Positions 35,724 to 44,200 of a stretch of DNA of 64,000 nt are shown here, in pieces. The notes under the pieces are model-generated. The model searched no databases. It worked only from the letters and a program-made list of their open reading frames with translations, and was not told the origin of the DNA. Numbering within the stretch: position 1 is the first letter of the stretch; every line of letters starts with the position of its first letter. Source of the stretch: Clostridia bacterium (lineage in GTDB: Bacteria; Bacillota; Clostridia; Christensenellales; Borkfalkiaceae); assembly GCA_017522945.1 (NCBI GenBank), contig JAFWXT010000001.1, forward strand, positions 1 to 64,000. Reading direction: 5' to 3'. The position numbers and the translations under genes are program-made.

Positions 35724-37068
35724 AATTATAATATCAGCGTTTACACCGCCACCAAACGGACTTATAAATGCTAGAAAAGACGGTAAGGTATATGCAAGTA
35801 AGTTTATCGAAGATTTCCAAACGATAGAAAGATATCAAGAGTATAAAGATTGTGGTTTTGATGAAATGCTTTTTGCTGGCGAAGATAAGTACATCGGCGA
35901 AGAATATCAAACTAGCAAACTTAAAAAAATGCTTGATTTATGTGAAAAGTGTGGTATAAAGGCAGTTGTTTTTGATGAAAGAATAGTTGCAATGACTGTA
36001 AAAACACAAAATTCTATTATAGGTGAACTTTTTGATAGTGAACAAGAACTCGACGATTATTTAAGAGAATGTGTTAAAGATTATAAAGACCATCCTGCTT
36101 TTTATGGCGTTTCTATTATCGACGAGCCCTTTATTGCTAAAGTTGACGTTGTTCATCAATTTGCAAAGGCTATGAAAAGAGTATTGCCAAACGCCTTCGT
36201 TCACACCTGTTTTAATCCTCTTTCTTGCGTAGAAGGTGGACCTATGCAATCGGTTGTTTTGGGTGAAGGTAAAACGGGTTATGAAGCATACGGTAATTAT
36301 ATTGATAAAATGAGCGTTCCCGAACTTGGTTATTGGGGATACGACGATTATCCTTTTAAATGGTGGGAAGGTTGTTCAATGGTTGAAAAATACGTTACTA
36401 CTATGCAGTTCGTATCACTTCGCTGTAAAAAGAATAATTTACCATTCCATATGACTATTCAGTCTTATGCAAATAATACGGTTGATAGAAAAGGTAACCC
36501 TAAAACGCTTACTCAAGGGCATTTTAATTGGCTTGCAAACTTAGCGCTTGGATTTGGCGCTAAAAAGATATATTATTATACCTATTGGCGTTTTTCTACT
36601 CGTAGCAAATTAGATCAACCCGACGTTGCTATTATGAATGAAGATGGTAGTAAGATTTTTTATAACGAGGTTAAAAATACTAACCAACTTATTAAAAAAA
36701 CATTTGAAGAGATTGGTGAGTACGATTACGTTGCATCACAACTATTAAATTCATATAACGGAAACGACTCAACTAAAAATTTAGTTTCAACTGATTTAGG
36801 TGTTATTGCAGAATACTCTTCAGATGCACCGTTACTATTAAATAAACTTCAACGAAGTGATGGAAAAGCTATTTATATGTTACAAAATTTACGCCATCCT
36901 GAAGATAATGAATTGAACAAGGTACGACTTGTTTTTAATAAAAACAAAGACCCTTTTACTGCTTTGGTAAACGGTGAAAAGGTAGTTGTTAACAATAACA
37001 ACGAACGTGCACTTTTATTTGCTTTAGAACCTGGCGAAGCCGTTTGGTTTTTAGACTTAGAAAACTAA
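35710..37068 (+). CDS. TIM-barrel glycoside-hydrolase-like protein, family unassigned
   Basis: The 452-residue cytosolic protein opens with a strand ISAFTPPP, as in barrel glycosidases. It has repeated strand-helix units (ERYQEYKDCGFDEMLFAG; GIKAVVFDE; HPAFYGVSIIDEP, with Asp138-Glu139). The region WGYDDYPFKWWEG and the strand MTIQSYANN are possible active-site positions. A C-terminal beta domain follows (about 365-452, ending ALEPGEAVWFLDL). The SIIDEP motif is the same as in the DUF4091/GH123-type protein of this locus, which hints at a shared fold and Asp-Glu chemistry. I cannot place it in a named CAZy family. It overlaps the GH78-type gene by 14 bases, showing tight co-expression. Confidence 0.65.
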   Translation: MSKSKIIISAFTPPPNGLINARKDGKVYASKFIEDFQTIERYQEYKDCGFDEMLFAGEDKYIGEEYQTSKLKKMLDLCEKCGIKAVVFDERIVAMTVKTQNSIIGELFDSEQELDDYLRECVKDYKDHPAFYGVSIIDEPFIAKVDVVHQFAKAMKRVLPNAFVHTCFNPLSCVEGGPMQSVVLGEGKTGYEAYGNYIDKMSVPELGYWGYDDYPFKWWEGCSMVEKYVTTMQFVSLRCKKNNLPFHMTIQSYANNTVDRKGNPKTLTQGHFNWLANLALGFGAKKIYYYTYWRFSTRSKLDQPDVAIMNEDGSKIFYNEVKNTNQLIKKTFEEIGEYDYVASQLLNSYNGNDSTKNLVSTDLGVIAEYSSDAPLLLNKLQRSDGKAIYMLQNLRHPEDNELNKVRLVFNKNKDPFTALVNGEKVVVNNNNERALLFALEPGEAVWFLDLEN

Positions 37069-37116
37069 TCGTTTCAACAAAAATAATTGTTAAAATTACA
37101 AAAAGGAAGTAAAATT

Positions 37117-38376
37117 ATGGTAAAATTTGCTATTCTTGGATTTGGAAGTAGGGGTCAAATGTTTGGCTCTATAATAAAAGATGATAACGATGCTAAATTG
37201 GTTGCTATTGCCGACCCTGTTGAAAATAATCGTGAACGTGGTAAAACTGCATACGGTTTAACTGAAGAACAATGTTTTAAAACAGCCGACGAATTTTTTA
37301 AACAAGGCGAGATTTGTGATGCGGTTTTTATTTGCTCACAAGATAGCCAACACTACGATATGGTAATTAAGGCTATGCATCTTGGTTACGACGTATGCCT
37401 TGAAAAACCGGCAGCGGTAACTATTGAACAGTGTGAAAGCATTCGTGACGTTGCCAATCAACTTGGTAGGAAGGTTGTTCTTACCCACATTATGCGTTAT
37501 ACGCCTTTTTATTCTTGTATTAAAAATCTTATTGCAACTGGTGCGTTAGGCGATATAGTTACAATAAATCAAACTGAAAATATTGCATATTGGCATTTTG
37601 CGTTAAGTTACGTTCGTGGACCTTGGCGCAAAATGGAAGATAGTACGCCAACAATTATTGCTAAGTGTTGTCACGATTTAGATATTTTTATGTGGCTTAT
37701 GAATAAAAAGTGCACTGCGGTAAGTTCTTTTGGTAAACTTTTCCATTTCAGACCTGAAAACGCGCCTGAAGGAAGCGCTTATTATTGCGTTGATTGTAGC
37801 CCTGAAGTAAGAGAAAAATGTTTATATAACTCATATAAAATCTATCCTGAACGTATGAAACGCGGGGTAGTTGGTGGAACTGCGCGCTTTATTGGTAGAG
37901 ATATCGTTGAGGTAATTGATAATAAAGAAGACGTTATTTCTAAGTGCGCTTACCATGCGGGTAACAACGCTATTGATAATCAAGTTGTTAACCTTTGCTT
38001 TGAGGACGGTAGTACCGCACACCTTACTATGACAGCATTTTCCGATGATTGTTATCGCACGGTTAAAATTCACGGCACTAAGGGTGAAGTTTACGGCAAT
38101 TTTGACGAAGGTATTTTATACTATACGCCATTTGGTCAAAAAACCGTAAAAATTGATACTAATTCAAAAGAATATAACTCTTTAGGGGTAAATTTAAGTG
38201 GTGGACACGGTGGCGGTGATACATATTTATACTATGATTTTAAAAACTATATTATCGGCAAATCACAGTCAATTGCGCGTACTACTATAGACCAATCAAT
38301 AGAAAGTCACGTTGTAGGATTTAAAGCTGAAGAAAGCCGTAAAAACGGTGGTGTATTAATTAAAATTGGTGAATAG
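37117..38376 (+). CDS. Gfo/Idh/MocA-family NAD(P)-dependent oxidoreductase
   Basis: The 419-residue protein has a Rossmann start (AILGFGSRGQMFG), the EKPA motif with catalytic Lys97, and the CCHDLD motif in the substrate domain, all family hallmarks. A cysteine group (YYCVDC ... REKCLYN, about 226-242) is seen in one Gfo/Idh subgroup and may bind metal. Such enzymes oxidise or reduce sugars or inositols, or start NAD-assisted glycoside cleavage. ATG 37117 has AAGGAAG about 7 bases upstream. The GH109-like gene starts one base after its stop. The sugar is unknown. Confidence 0.87.
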   Translation: MVKFAILGFGSRGQMFGSIIKDDNDAKLVAIADPVENNRERGKTAYGLTEEQCFKTADEFFKQGEICDAVFICSQDSQHYDMVIKAMHLGYDVCLEKPAAVTIEQCESIRDVANQLGRKVVLTHIMRYTPFYSCIKNLIATGALGDIVTINQTENIAYWHFALSYVRGPWRKMEDSTPTIIAKCCHDLDIFMWLMNKKCTAVSSFGKLFHFRPENAPEGSAYYCVDCSPEVREKCLYNSYKIYPERMKRGVVGGTARFIGRDIVEVIDNKEDVISKCAYHAGNNAIDNQVVNLCFEDGSTAHLTMTAFSDDCYRTVKIHGTKGEVYGNFDEGILYYTPFGQKTVKIDTNSKEYNSLGVNLSGGHGGGDTYLYYDFKNYIIGKSQSIARTTIDQSIESHVVGFKAEESRKNGGVLIKIGE

Positions 38377-38377
38377 T

Positions 38378-39619
38378 ATGAGAAAAGTAAAAGTAGGATT
38401 TGTTGGGCTTGGTCAACGCGGTTGCGGACACGGGCTTTCAAATAGCGATGGATTAATGGGTAACGTTTTAAATAATCCCGAAGCAGAAGTTGTTGCTATT
38501 TGCGATCAATACGAAGAAAGATTAGATTTTGCAGAAAAGTTAATATTATCAAAGGGAGCGCCTGCACCCTTTAAAACCACCGATTATAACGAACTTATAA
38601 AAGGTGGTGTTGATGCGGTTATTGTTTCAACTGGTTGGAGTATGCACGTTGCGGTTGCTTTGGCTTGTATGAAAGCAGGTGTTACGGTTGCAATTGAAGT
38701 TGGTGGAACTCATAGTATTGAAGATTGTTGGAAGTTGGTTGATTGTTACGAACAAACACAAACTCCATTTATGTTTTTAGAAAACTGCTGTTATTATAAA
38801 GATGAACTTTTAGCAACTTCTTTAGTAAGAAATGGCGTTTTAGGTGACGTTTCTTTCTGTCAAGGTTATTACTGCCACGACTTGCGTGAGGAAATAGCGG
38901 GCGGTATAGATACTCATCACTACCGTTTAAACGAGTATATGAATCATAACTGCGAAAATTATCCAACGCACGAGCTTGGACCTATTGCTAAAATTCTTAA
39001 CGTTAATAGCGGAAACCGTTTTACTAAACTTGTTTCAATGTCGTCAAAGGCGCAAGGTATGAAGCAATATATTGCTAAAACCGACAAATATAAGGATAGA
39101 CTTGGTAACGTTGACTTTAAACAAGGTGACGTTACTACTACTATGATTCAATGCGAAAACGGCGAAACTATATTTTTAAAACTTGATACTACCTTACCAC
39201 GTTTATACGAACGAGGCGTTACGGTAAGCGGTACTAAGGGTTTTTACTGTCAAACGACGCAAGCGGTAGTTCTTGAAGATATTGATCACGAAAATACTTC
39301 TTATAAACAAGTTTTTAATAGCGCTGATAACTATAAAGATTATCTTCCCGATGATTGGCGCACTATTACTGAAGAACAAATTAAAGCAGGTCACGGTGGA
39401 ATGGACTACATAATGCTTAAGCATTTTATTCGTTGCGTTAAGGAAGGCAGACCTATGCCAATAGACGTTTACGACGCTGTTTCGTGGATGTCGGTTACTG
39501 CCTTATCTGAACAATCTATTAAAATGGGTAGTATGCCTGTTGAATGCCCTGATTTTACACGTGGTAAATACAAAAACAGAAAGACTATTGACGTGCTTGA
39601 TTTACCTGTGATAAAATGA
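38378..39619 (+). CDS. GH109-like NAD-dependent glycosidase (alpha-N-acetylgalactosaminidase family)
   Basis: GH109 enzymes remove alpha-GalNAc by an NAD-dependent oxidation-elimination mechanism. The 413-residue protein has the Gfo/Idh Rossmann start (VGFVGLGQRG), but the EKP motif of dehydrogenases is replaced by EVGG. Patterns I know from GH109 are visible: FMFLENCCYY (Glu135), ENYPTHELGPIAKILN (His198), VSMSS, GDVTTTMI, VSGTKGF, GGMDYIM and PDFTRGKY. It has no signal peptide, whereas characterised GH109 members are exported, so this one would act inside the cell. The similarity is convincing; specificity for GalNAc is inferred from the family and from the GH123- and GH20-type neighbours. 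Confidence 0.75.
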   Translation: MRKVKVGFVGLGQRGCGHGLSNSDGLMGNVLNNPEAEVVAICDQYEERLDFAEKLILSKGAPAPFKTTDYNELIKGGVDAVIVSTGWSMHVAVALACMKAGVTVAIEVGGTHSIEDCWKLVDCYEQTQTPFMFLENCCYYKDELLATSLVRNGVLGDVSFCQGYYCHDLREEIAGGIDTHHYRLNEYMNHNCENYPTHELGPIAKILNVNSGNRFTKLVSMSSKAQGMKQYIAKTDKYKDRLGNVDFKQGDVTTTMIQCENGETIFLKLDTTLPRLYERGVTVSGTKGFYCQTTQAVVLEDIDHENTSYKQVFNSADNYKDYLPDDWRTITEEQIKAGHGGMDYIMLKHFIRCVKEGRPMPIDVYDAVSWMSVTALSEQSIKMGSMPVECPDFTRGKYKNRKTIDVLDLPVIK

Positions 39620-39672
39620 TTGATGATATACTGATATTTGTTTTAGATTTATAAAATAGTTAGGAGAAGTAA

Positions 39673-41667
39673 ATGCTTATTTTTAAAGATAACCGAGTGC
39701 TTTTTGCCGATAATTCTTTTAAAAACGCGGTTATGGTAGGCGATATGCAAATATCTTACACTTTAAAAAGTGAAGACGTTACCAAACAAGAAAGGGTTGA
39801 ATGCACCCCATACGTTAGCCATAAAGATAATTTTGATGAAAACGGATATGCGAAAAACACAAAAAGTAGGTTAAAAGTTTATCAAAATGGCGATGGGCTT
39901 AACTTTTTTGTAAGTACTTTAAGTGACGAGCTTTCAGAGTTTGGTATTTATTTGCCCTTTAATTTTATGAGTAAAAAAGGTGGCGGAAAGTGGCAAGAAC
40001 AATATCTTTTTAATTCGCCTTATCAATCTATTGATAATAGATACATATATTGCTATTTTTCAAGCCCAAGCGGAAGAAATTTAATGCTTGTTGCAACTAG
40101 CGAAGTTGACGGTTGGAAAATGGATTACTCTCCGTACGTTGGGGGGCATTTCTTTGATAATTTTAAAATTTTAGCAAACTTTGATAAAGCGTATTCAACG
40201 GGTAGTGAGCGTAAAGAATTTTCTTTTTCATTATTTGAAGTTGAAAGCTTTGAAAAGGGGCTTGAAAAGTTAAGTGAAACGCTAAATTTGCCAGTTGCTT
40301 ATTACTCTCAAAACGCAGTAAAGCAGGGTGAAAAAATCAAAATTCACTTGATTGGAAATTGTGACGGAGTTTATCTTAACGAACAATTTTTTAAAACTTG
40401 TGGCTCGCAAATTGAATTAGAACTAACTAAATTACAAGATAATAGAATAACCCCCGTGTATAATGGCGTAAAAGGGCTTGATTGCACAGTTTATTGCTAT
40501 AAAAGTTTACCAGAACTTTATAACGTATCAATGAATACTGTATGTGAAAGTGATTTGCGCGCAACCGACGGTAATCTTTGTGAGCATCAGTGTTGGGCAA
40601 GCGCAATGCTACGCTATATGTTAAGATATGGTAAGGTTGAAAAATATGAAGATATGGTAACTAAATTGCTTGATATTATAACCGAACAGGATGAAGAAAA
40701 AGCAAAAATTTACCACGATATTACTATTTTCAATAAAAAGCAACAAAACGGCTTACCGCCTTATCACATCTACGGTTCAACGCGTATTCAAGAACAATGC
40801 TTTGGTATTACTATTTTATTAGATGCTTATAAATATTTTAAAAATCAAAAATATCTCGATTACGCCATAAACGCACTTAATACCTTTATTGATACCTATC
40901 AAGCTGAAAGTGGAGCTATAATTCGCGGTGTTTCTAAAGATAGCGGTATGCCAATTGAATATTCAACGGTGTGCTGTTTAATTATTCCTATAATTGATAT
41001 GGCGAATTTCTTTAAGGATAAAGATGAAAGCCTTTATCAAAAGTATAAAAACTCTGCAAGCAAATTAGCCCATCATTTATACCTTCGCGGATACACTTTT
41101 CCAACCGAAACGGATGAAACGAGTGAAGCCGAAGAAGAAATGGAAGACGGTTCGATTTCTTGCACTGCGCTTTCTCTTTTATATTACTGTGCTAAAATTG
41201 AAAAGGTGGATAAATACGTAGATTGCGCTTTAGATATTTTAAAGGTTCACGAAAGTTGGGTTACTCAAACCCCGATTGCTCAAATGTATCGATCTTCATT
41301 GCGTTGGTGGGAAACCCGTTGGGAAGGCGATAAAGATGGTCCTGCGCTTTGTATGGGGCATGCTTGGTCTATTTGGCGCGCCGAAGCAGATTACTGGGCG
41401 TATGCTGTTACGGGTGATAAAAAATTTCTTGAAAAGGCGCGTGGTGGATTTTTTGGCAATATGGCAAAGATTAACGAAAAAGGGCAGTCTTACGCTATTT
41501 ACCAAGCCGATTATATTACTGGCGGTGGATTTTTGCCGGGTGTAACGGTAAAATATAAAGTTGTAAATAAGTATCCAAATCAAACGGATAGCGGACTTTC
41601 TCGCTACCTTTGGATAAGATACGCCGAAATTACTGAAAACAATCCTGAAAAGGGGGAAATAATTTAA
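39673..41667 (+). CDS. Alpha/alpha-barrel glycosidase-like protein, family unassigned
   Basis: The 664-residue cytosolic protein has an N-terminal beta-rich part (about 1-285) and a helical C-terminal part with repeated helix pairs (ALRYMLRYGKVEKYEDMV-like units), as in six-hairpin glycosidases. Conserved-looking segments are CEHQCWASAMLRYMLRYG, STRIQEQCFGITILLDAY, WETRWEGDKDGPALCMGHAWS and YQADYITGGGF. The acidic residues in the third of these are candidates for catalysis. I do not recognise a named CAZy family. TAGGAGAAG precedes the ATG. It sits between the GH109-like gene and the metallo-hydrolase, so a role in the same glycan pathway is likely. Confidence 0.62.
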   Translation: MLIFKDNRVLFADNSFKNAVMVGDMQISYTLKSEDVTKQERVECTPYVSHKDNFDENGYAKNTKSRLKVYQNGDGLNFFVSTLSDELSEFGIYLPFNFMSKKGGGKWQEQYLFNSPYQSIDNRYIYCYFSSPSGRNLMLVATSEVDGWKMDYSPYVGGHFFDNFKILANFDKAYSTGSERKEFSFSLFEVESFEKGLEKLSETLNLPVAYYSQNAVKQGEKIKIHLIGNCDGVYLNEQFFKTCGSQIELELTKLQDNRITPVYNGVKGLDCTVYCYKSLPELYNVSMNTVCESDLRATDGNLCEHQCWASAMLRYMLRYGKVEKYEDMVTKLLDIITEQDEEKAKIYHDITIFNKKQQNGLPPYHIYGSTRIQEQCFGITILLDAYKYFKNQKYLDYAINALNTFIDTYQAESGAIIRGVSKDSGMPIEYSTVCCLIIPIIDMANFFKDKDESLYQKYKNSASKLAHHLYLRGYTFPTETDETSEAEEEMEDGSISCTALSLLYYCAKIEKVDKYVDCALDILKVHESWVTQTPIAQMYRSSLRWWETRWEGDKDGPALCMGHAWSIWRAEADYWAYAVTGDKKFLEKARGGFFGNMAKINEKGQSYAIYQADYITGGGFLPGVTVKYKVVNKYPNQTDSGLSRYLWIRYAEITENNPEKGEII

Positions 41668-41668
41668 T

Positions 41669-42508
41669 ATGAAAAACGCTATTCATATGCTTTACGGTGG
41701 ACCAAACGAGCGTAAAGACGATTTACTTAACAGTTTTATTTTTACAACCGATCAAGGCACGGTTATAGTAGTTGACGGTGGTCATAGTTTTGATTTACCG
41801 CATTTAACTAAACGATTACAAGAAATTACGGGCGAGCAAAAACCACATATAGATGGGTGGATTTTAACTCATTTACACGAAGACCACGTTGAAGCGTTTT
41901 TATCAATGCTTGAAACTTGCCCAGATAGTTTTGAAATAGATAAAATTATTTATGGCGCAATGACTGATATTTCGTGGGCGGCAAAAGATGGACCTGCTAC
42001 CGTTCGTACGTTTTTAAATTTTTATAGGCCTTTACCAACTTTTAAACAAAAAAGTCATTCACCAGTTGTTGGCGAAACCTTTTTTATAAAAGAAATCAAG
42101 TTTGAAATTTTACACACCGCAGGCGCTCAATTACGCGTAAACAATTGCAATAATAATTCTTTAGTTTTTAAAGCGACTTGGGGCGGTAAAAGCGCACTAT
42201 TCTTGGGCGATTGCGAGGTTGAAGCAGGAAACAAACTGCTTGAACGTTGGGGCTTAACTGGTGTTTTAAAGGCCGATATTTGTCAAATGGCACACCACGG
42301 TCAATGTGGCGTTGATTTTCCCGTATATCAAGCTATAAGTCCTGAAATATGCTTATGGCCAACCCCTAAATATCTTTGGGATAACGACCTTGGTAAAGGC
42401 TATAATACTTTCACTTTTAAAACGATTGAAGTTCAAGGGTGGATGAAGAGCTTAGGTGTTAAAAGTAATTACGTAATAAAAGACGGAGATCAAGTTTTAG
42501 AATTTTAA
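41669..42508 (+). CDS. Metallo-beta-lactamase-fold hydrolase
   Basis: The 279-residue protein has the metal motif THLHEDH (His68, His70, Asp72, His73), then LFLGDCE and MAHHGQCG, which supply further ligands. This is the layout of the MBL superfamily near ComEC-type domains. There is no signal peptide. Its ATG is one base after the preceding stop, with AGGGGG upstream, so it is co-translated with the alpha/alpha-barrel gene. Possible tasks in a glycan locus include hydrolysis of a lactone or phosphate ester formed by the dehydrogenases. The substrate is unknown. Confidence 0.85.
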   Translation: MKNAIHMLYGGPNERKDDLLNSFIFTTDQGTVIVVDGGHSFDLPHLTKRLQEITGEQKPHIDGWILTHLHEDHVEAFLSMLETCPDSFEIDKIIYGAMTDISWAAKDGPATVRTFLNFYRPLPTFKQKSHSPVVGETFFIKEIKFEILHTAGAQLRVNNCNNNSLVFKATWGGKSALFLGDCEVEAGNKLLERWGLTGVLKADICQMAHHGQCGVDFPVYQAISPEICLWPTPKYLWDNDLGKGYNTFTFKTIEVQGWMKSLGVKSNYVIKDGDQVLEF

Positions 42509-42537
42509 TTTTCATTTAAAAGGGTTTAGGTGTAATT

Positions 42538-44118
42538 ATGGAATTTAAGCGTTTTGGTATAATGTTAGACTGTTCAAGAAACGCGGTTATGAAGGTTGAG
42601 CAGGTTAAAAAATTTATCGATTATATGGTAATGCTCGGTTATAATGCGCTTGAACTTTATACTGAAGATACTTTTTGTATAATCGACGAACCTTATTTTG
42701 GTCATTTACGTGGAAGATACTCAGCTAACGAGCTTAAAGAAATCGATTTTTATGCAAAAAGTAAGGGTGTTGAGTTAATTCCTTGTATTCAAACACTTGC
42801 TCATTATCATACCCTGCTTAAAAATCACGAATACGCAGATATTACCGATATGGGTGACGTTTTGCTTGTTGATGAGCCTAAAACTTATCAGCTTATTGAC
42901 AAAATATTTAAAACTATGGCAGAGTGTTTTACAAGCCGTGAAATAAATATCGGTATGGACGAGGCAAAATTTTTAGGGCTTGGTAAACATTTAGAAAAAC
43001 ACGGTTACGAAAGGGCGGGTGATATATTTTTACGCCACCTAACAAAGATTGTTGAAATTGCCGATAAATATGGGTTTAACGCGCATATGTGGTACGATAT
43101 GCTATTTAAAACGCTTAGTGAAACGGGCGATCAGTATTGCGAAAATTTTGTTGCAAGCGATAGCGTAAAAGATAAACTTCCTAAAAACGTTGAACTTGCT
43201 TACTGGGACTATTATTCTTCAAATAAGTCGCGTTACGATAATCTTATTAAGGGGTGTAAATCTTTTGATAAGCCCGTTTGGTTTTTTGGCGGGTGTTGGT
43301 CGTGGTGCGGTTTTGCTCCGCAATGGGAAAAAACTATTCAAAATATGCTTCCTGCAATTCAAAGCGCAAACGAAAATCAAATCGATAACTTTTTCGTGTG
43401 TATGTGGGGCGATGGGGGTAAAGAATGTTCATTTTTTGCAAACTTGCCACTTTTACATACTATAATGCAGTATTCAAAGGGTATATTTGACGAAAAAACG
43501 CTTGCTAAGAGTTTTGAGTATTTTACAAAGCTTAATTACTATGATTTTAAGCAAATTGCTAATTTAGATGGAAGAAAACAGGGCGTAGATTTATATACTT
43601 CTTCAATGCACCTTTACAACGACCCGTTGCTAGGAATTAACGATTATTACGTTTTACAAAACGGCGCAGTTGATTATAAAGGATTACAAAAAGAATTATT
43701 TTTTGCATCAACAAGGGCAGGCGAATTTTCTTACGTGTTTGATTTATGCGCTTCGCTTGCAAGCGTATTAGAGAATAAGTACGATTTTGGCGTTAGGCTA
43801 ACAAAATGTTATTTGAAAAGGGAAAAAAGTTTATTAACGCCTTTTATTGCCGAGTGTGACCTTTTAGTTTTAAAAATAGAAGATTTTTATCAAAAGTTTA
43901 AAACGCTTTGGTATAAAGAAAATAAGCCGTTTGGGTTTGAAGTTCATACTTTGCAAATAGGTGGGCTTATTCAAAGAATTAAGGATTGCAAAACGCGTAT
44001 TCTTGATTATATATCTGGAAACGTTGATTGTATTGAAGAACTTGAACAAGAGCGTTTACCCTTCCACGAGTACGATGGAACGTACTTTGGCTTAACTTCG
44101 GCAGGTAGACAATATTAG
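42538..44118 (+). CDS. GH20-type beta-N-acetylhexosaminidase
   Basis: GH20 enzymes cut terminal beta-GlcNAc or beta-GalNAc with help of the substrate's acetamido group, using an Asp-Glu pair. The 526-residue cytosolic protein starts directly with the TIM barrel (FKRFGIMLDCSRNAVMKVEQ; MLGYNALELYTED). INIGMDEA carries Asp141-Glu142, at the usual place of the catalytic pair. HMWYDM and the CMWGDGG region are later barrel strands. About 150 helical residues follow. It lacks the N-terminal GH20b domain, as some intracellular relatives do. It is the last gene of the locus, before a strong terminator. Confidence 0.82.
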   Translation: MEFKRFGIMLDCSRNAVMKVEQVKKFIDYMVMLGYNALELYTEDTFCIIDEPYFGHLRGRYSANELKEIDFYAKSKGVELIPCIQTLAHYHTLLKNHEYADITDMGDVLLVDEPKTYQLIDKIFKTMAECFTSREINIGMDEAKFLGLGKHLEKHGYERAGDIFLRHLTKIVEIADKYGFNAHMWYDMLFKTLSETGDQYCENFVASDSVKDKLPKNVELAYWDYYSSNKSRYDNLIKGCKSFDKPVWFFGGCWSWCGFAPQWEKTIQNMLPAIQSANENQIDNFFVCMWGDGGKECSFFANLPLLHTIMQYSKGIFDEKTLAKSFEYFTKLNYYDFKQIANLDGRKQGVDLYTSSMHLYNDPLLGINDYYVLQNGAVDYKGLQKELFFASTRAGEFSYVFDLCASLASVLENKYDFGVRLTKCYLKREKSLLTPFIAECDLLVLKIEDFYQKFKTLWYKENKPFGFEVHTLQIGGLIQRIKDCKTRILDYISGNVDCIEELEQERLPFHEYDGTYFGLTSAGRQY

Positions 44119-44129
44119 TAAAAATAAAA

Positions 44130-44171
44130 CCGCGTATAGCGCTTTAATCGTGCTATACGCGGACTTTTTTA
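44130..44171 (+). terminator. Rho-independent terminator of the glycan locus
   Basis: An 11-bp stem (CCGCGTATAGC with GCTATACGCGG) is followed by a run of T, 12 bases after the last gene. It is the only clear terminator seen after 18212, which supports one long transcription unit. Confidence 0.9.
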
Positions 44172-44200
44172 TTATTTTTTCATTGTTTTTAGTTAACGAC

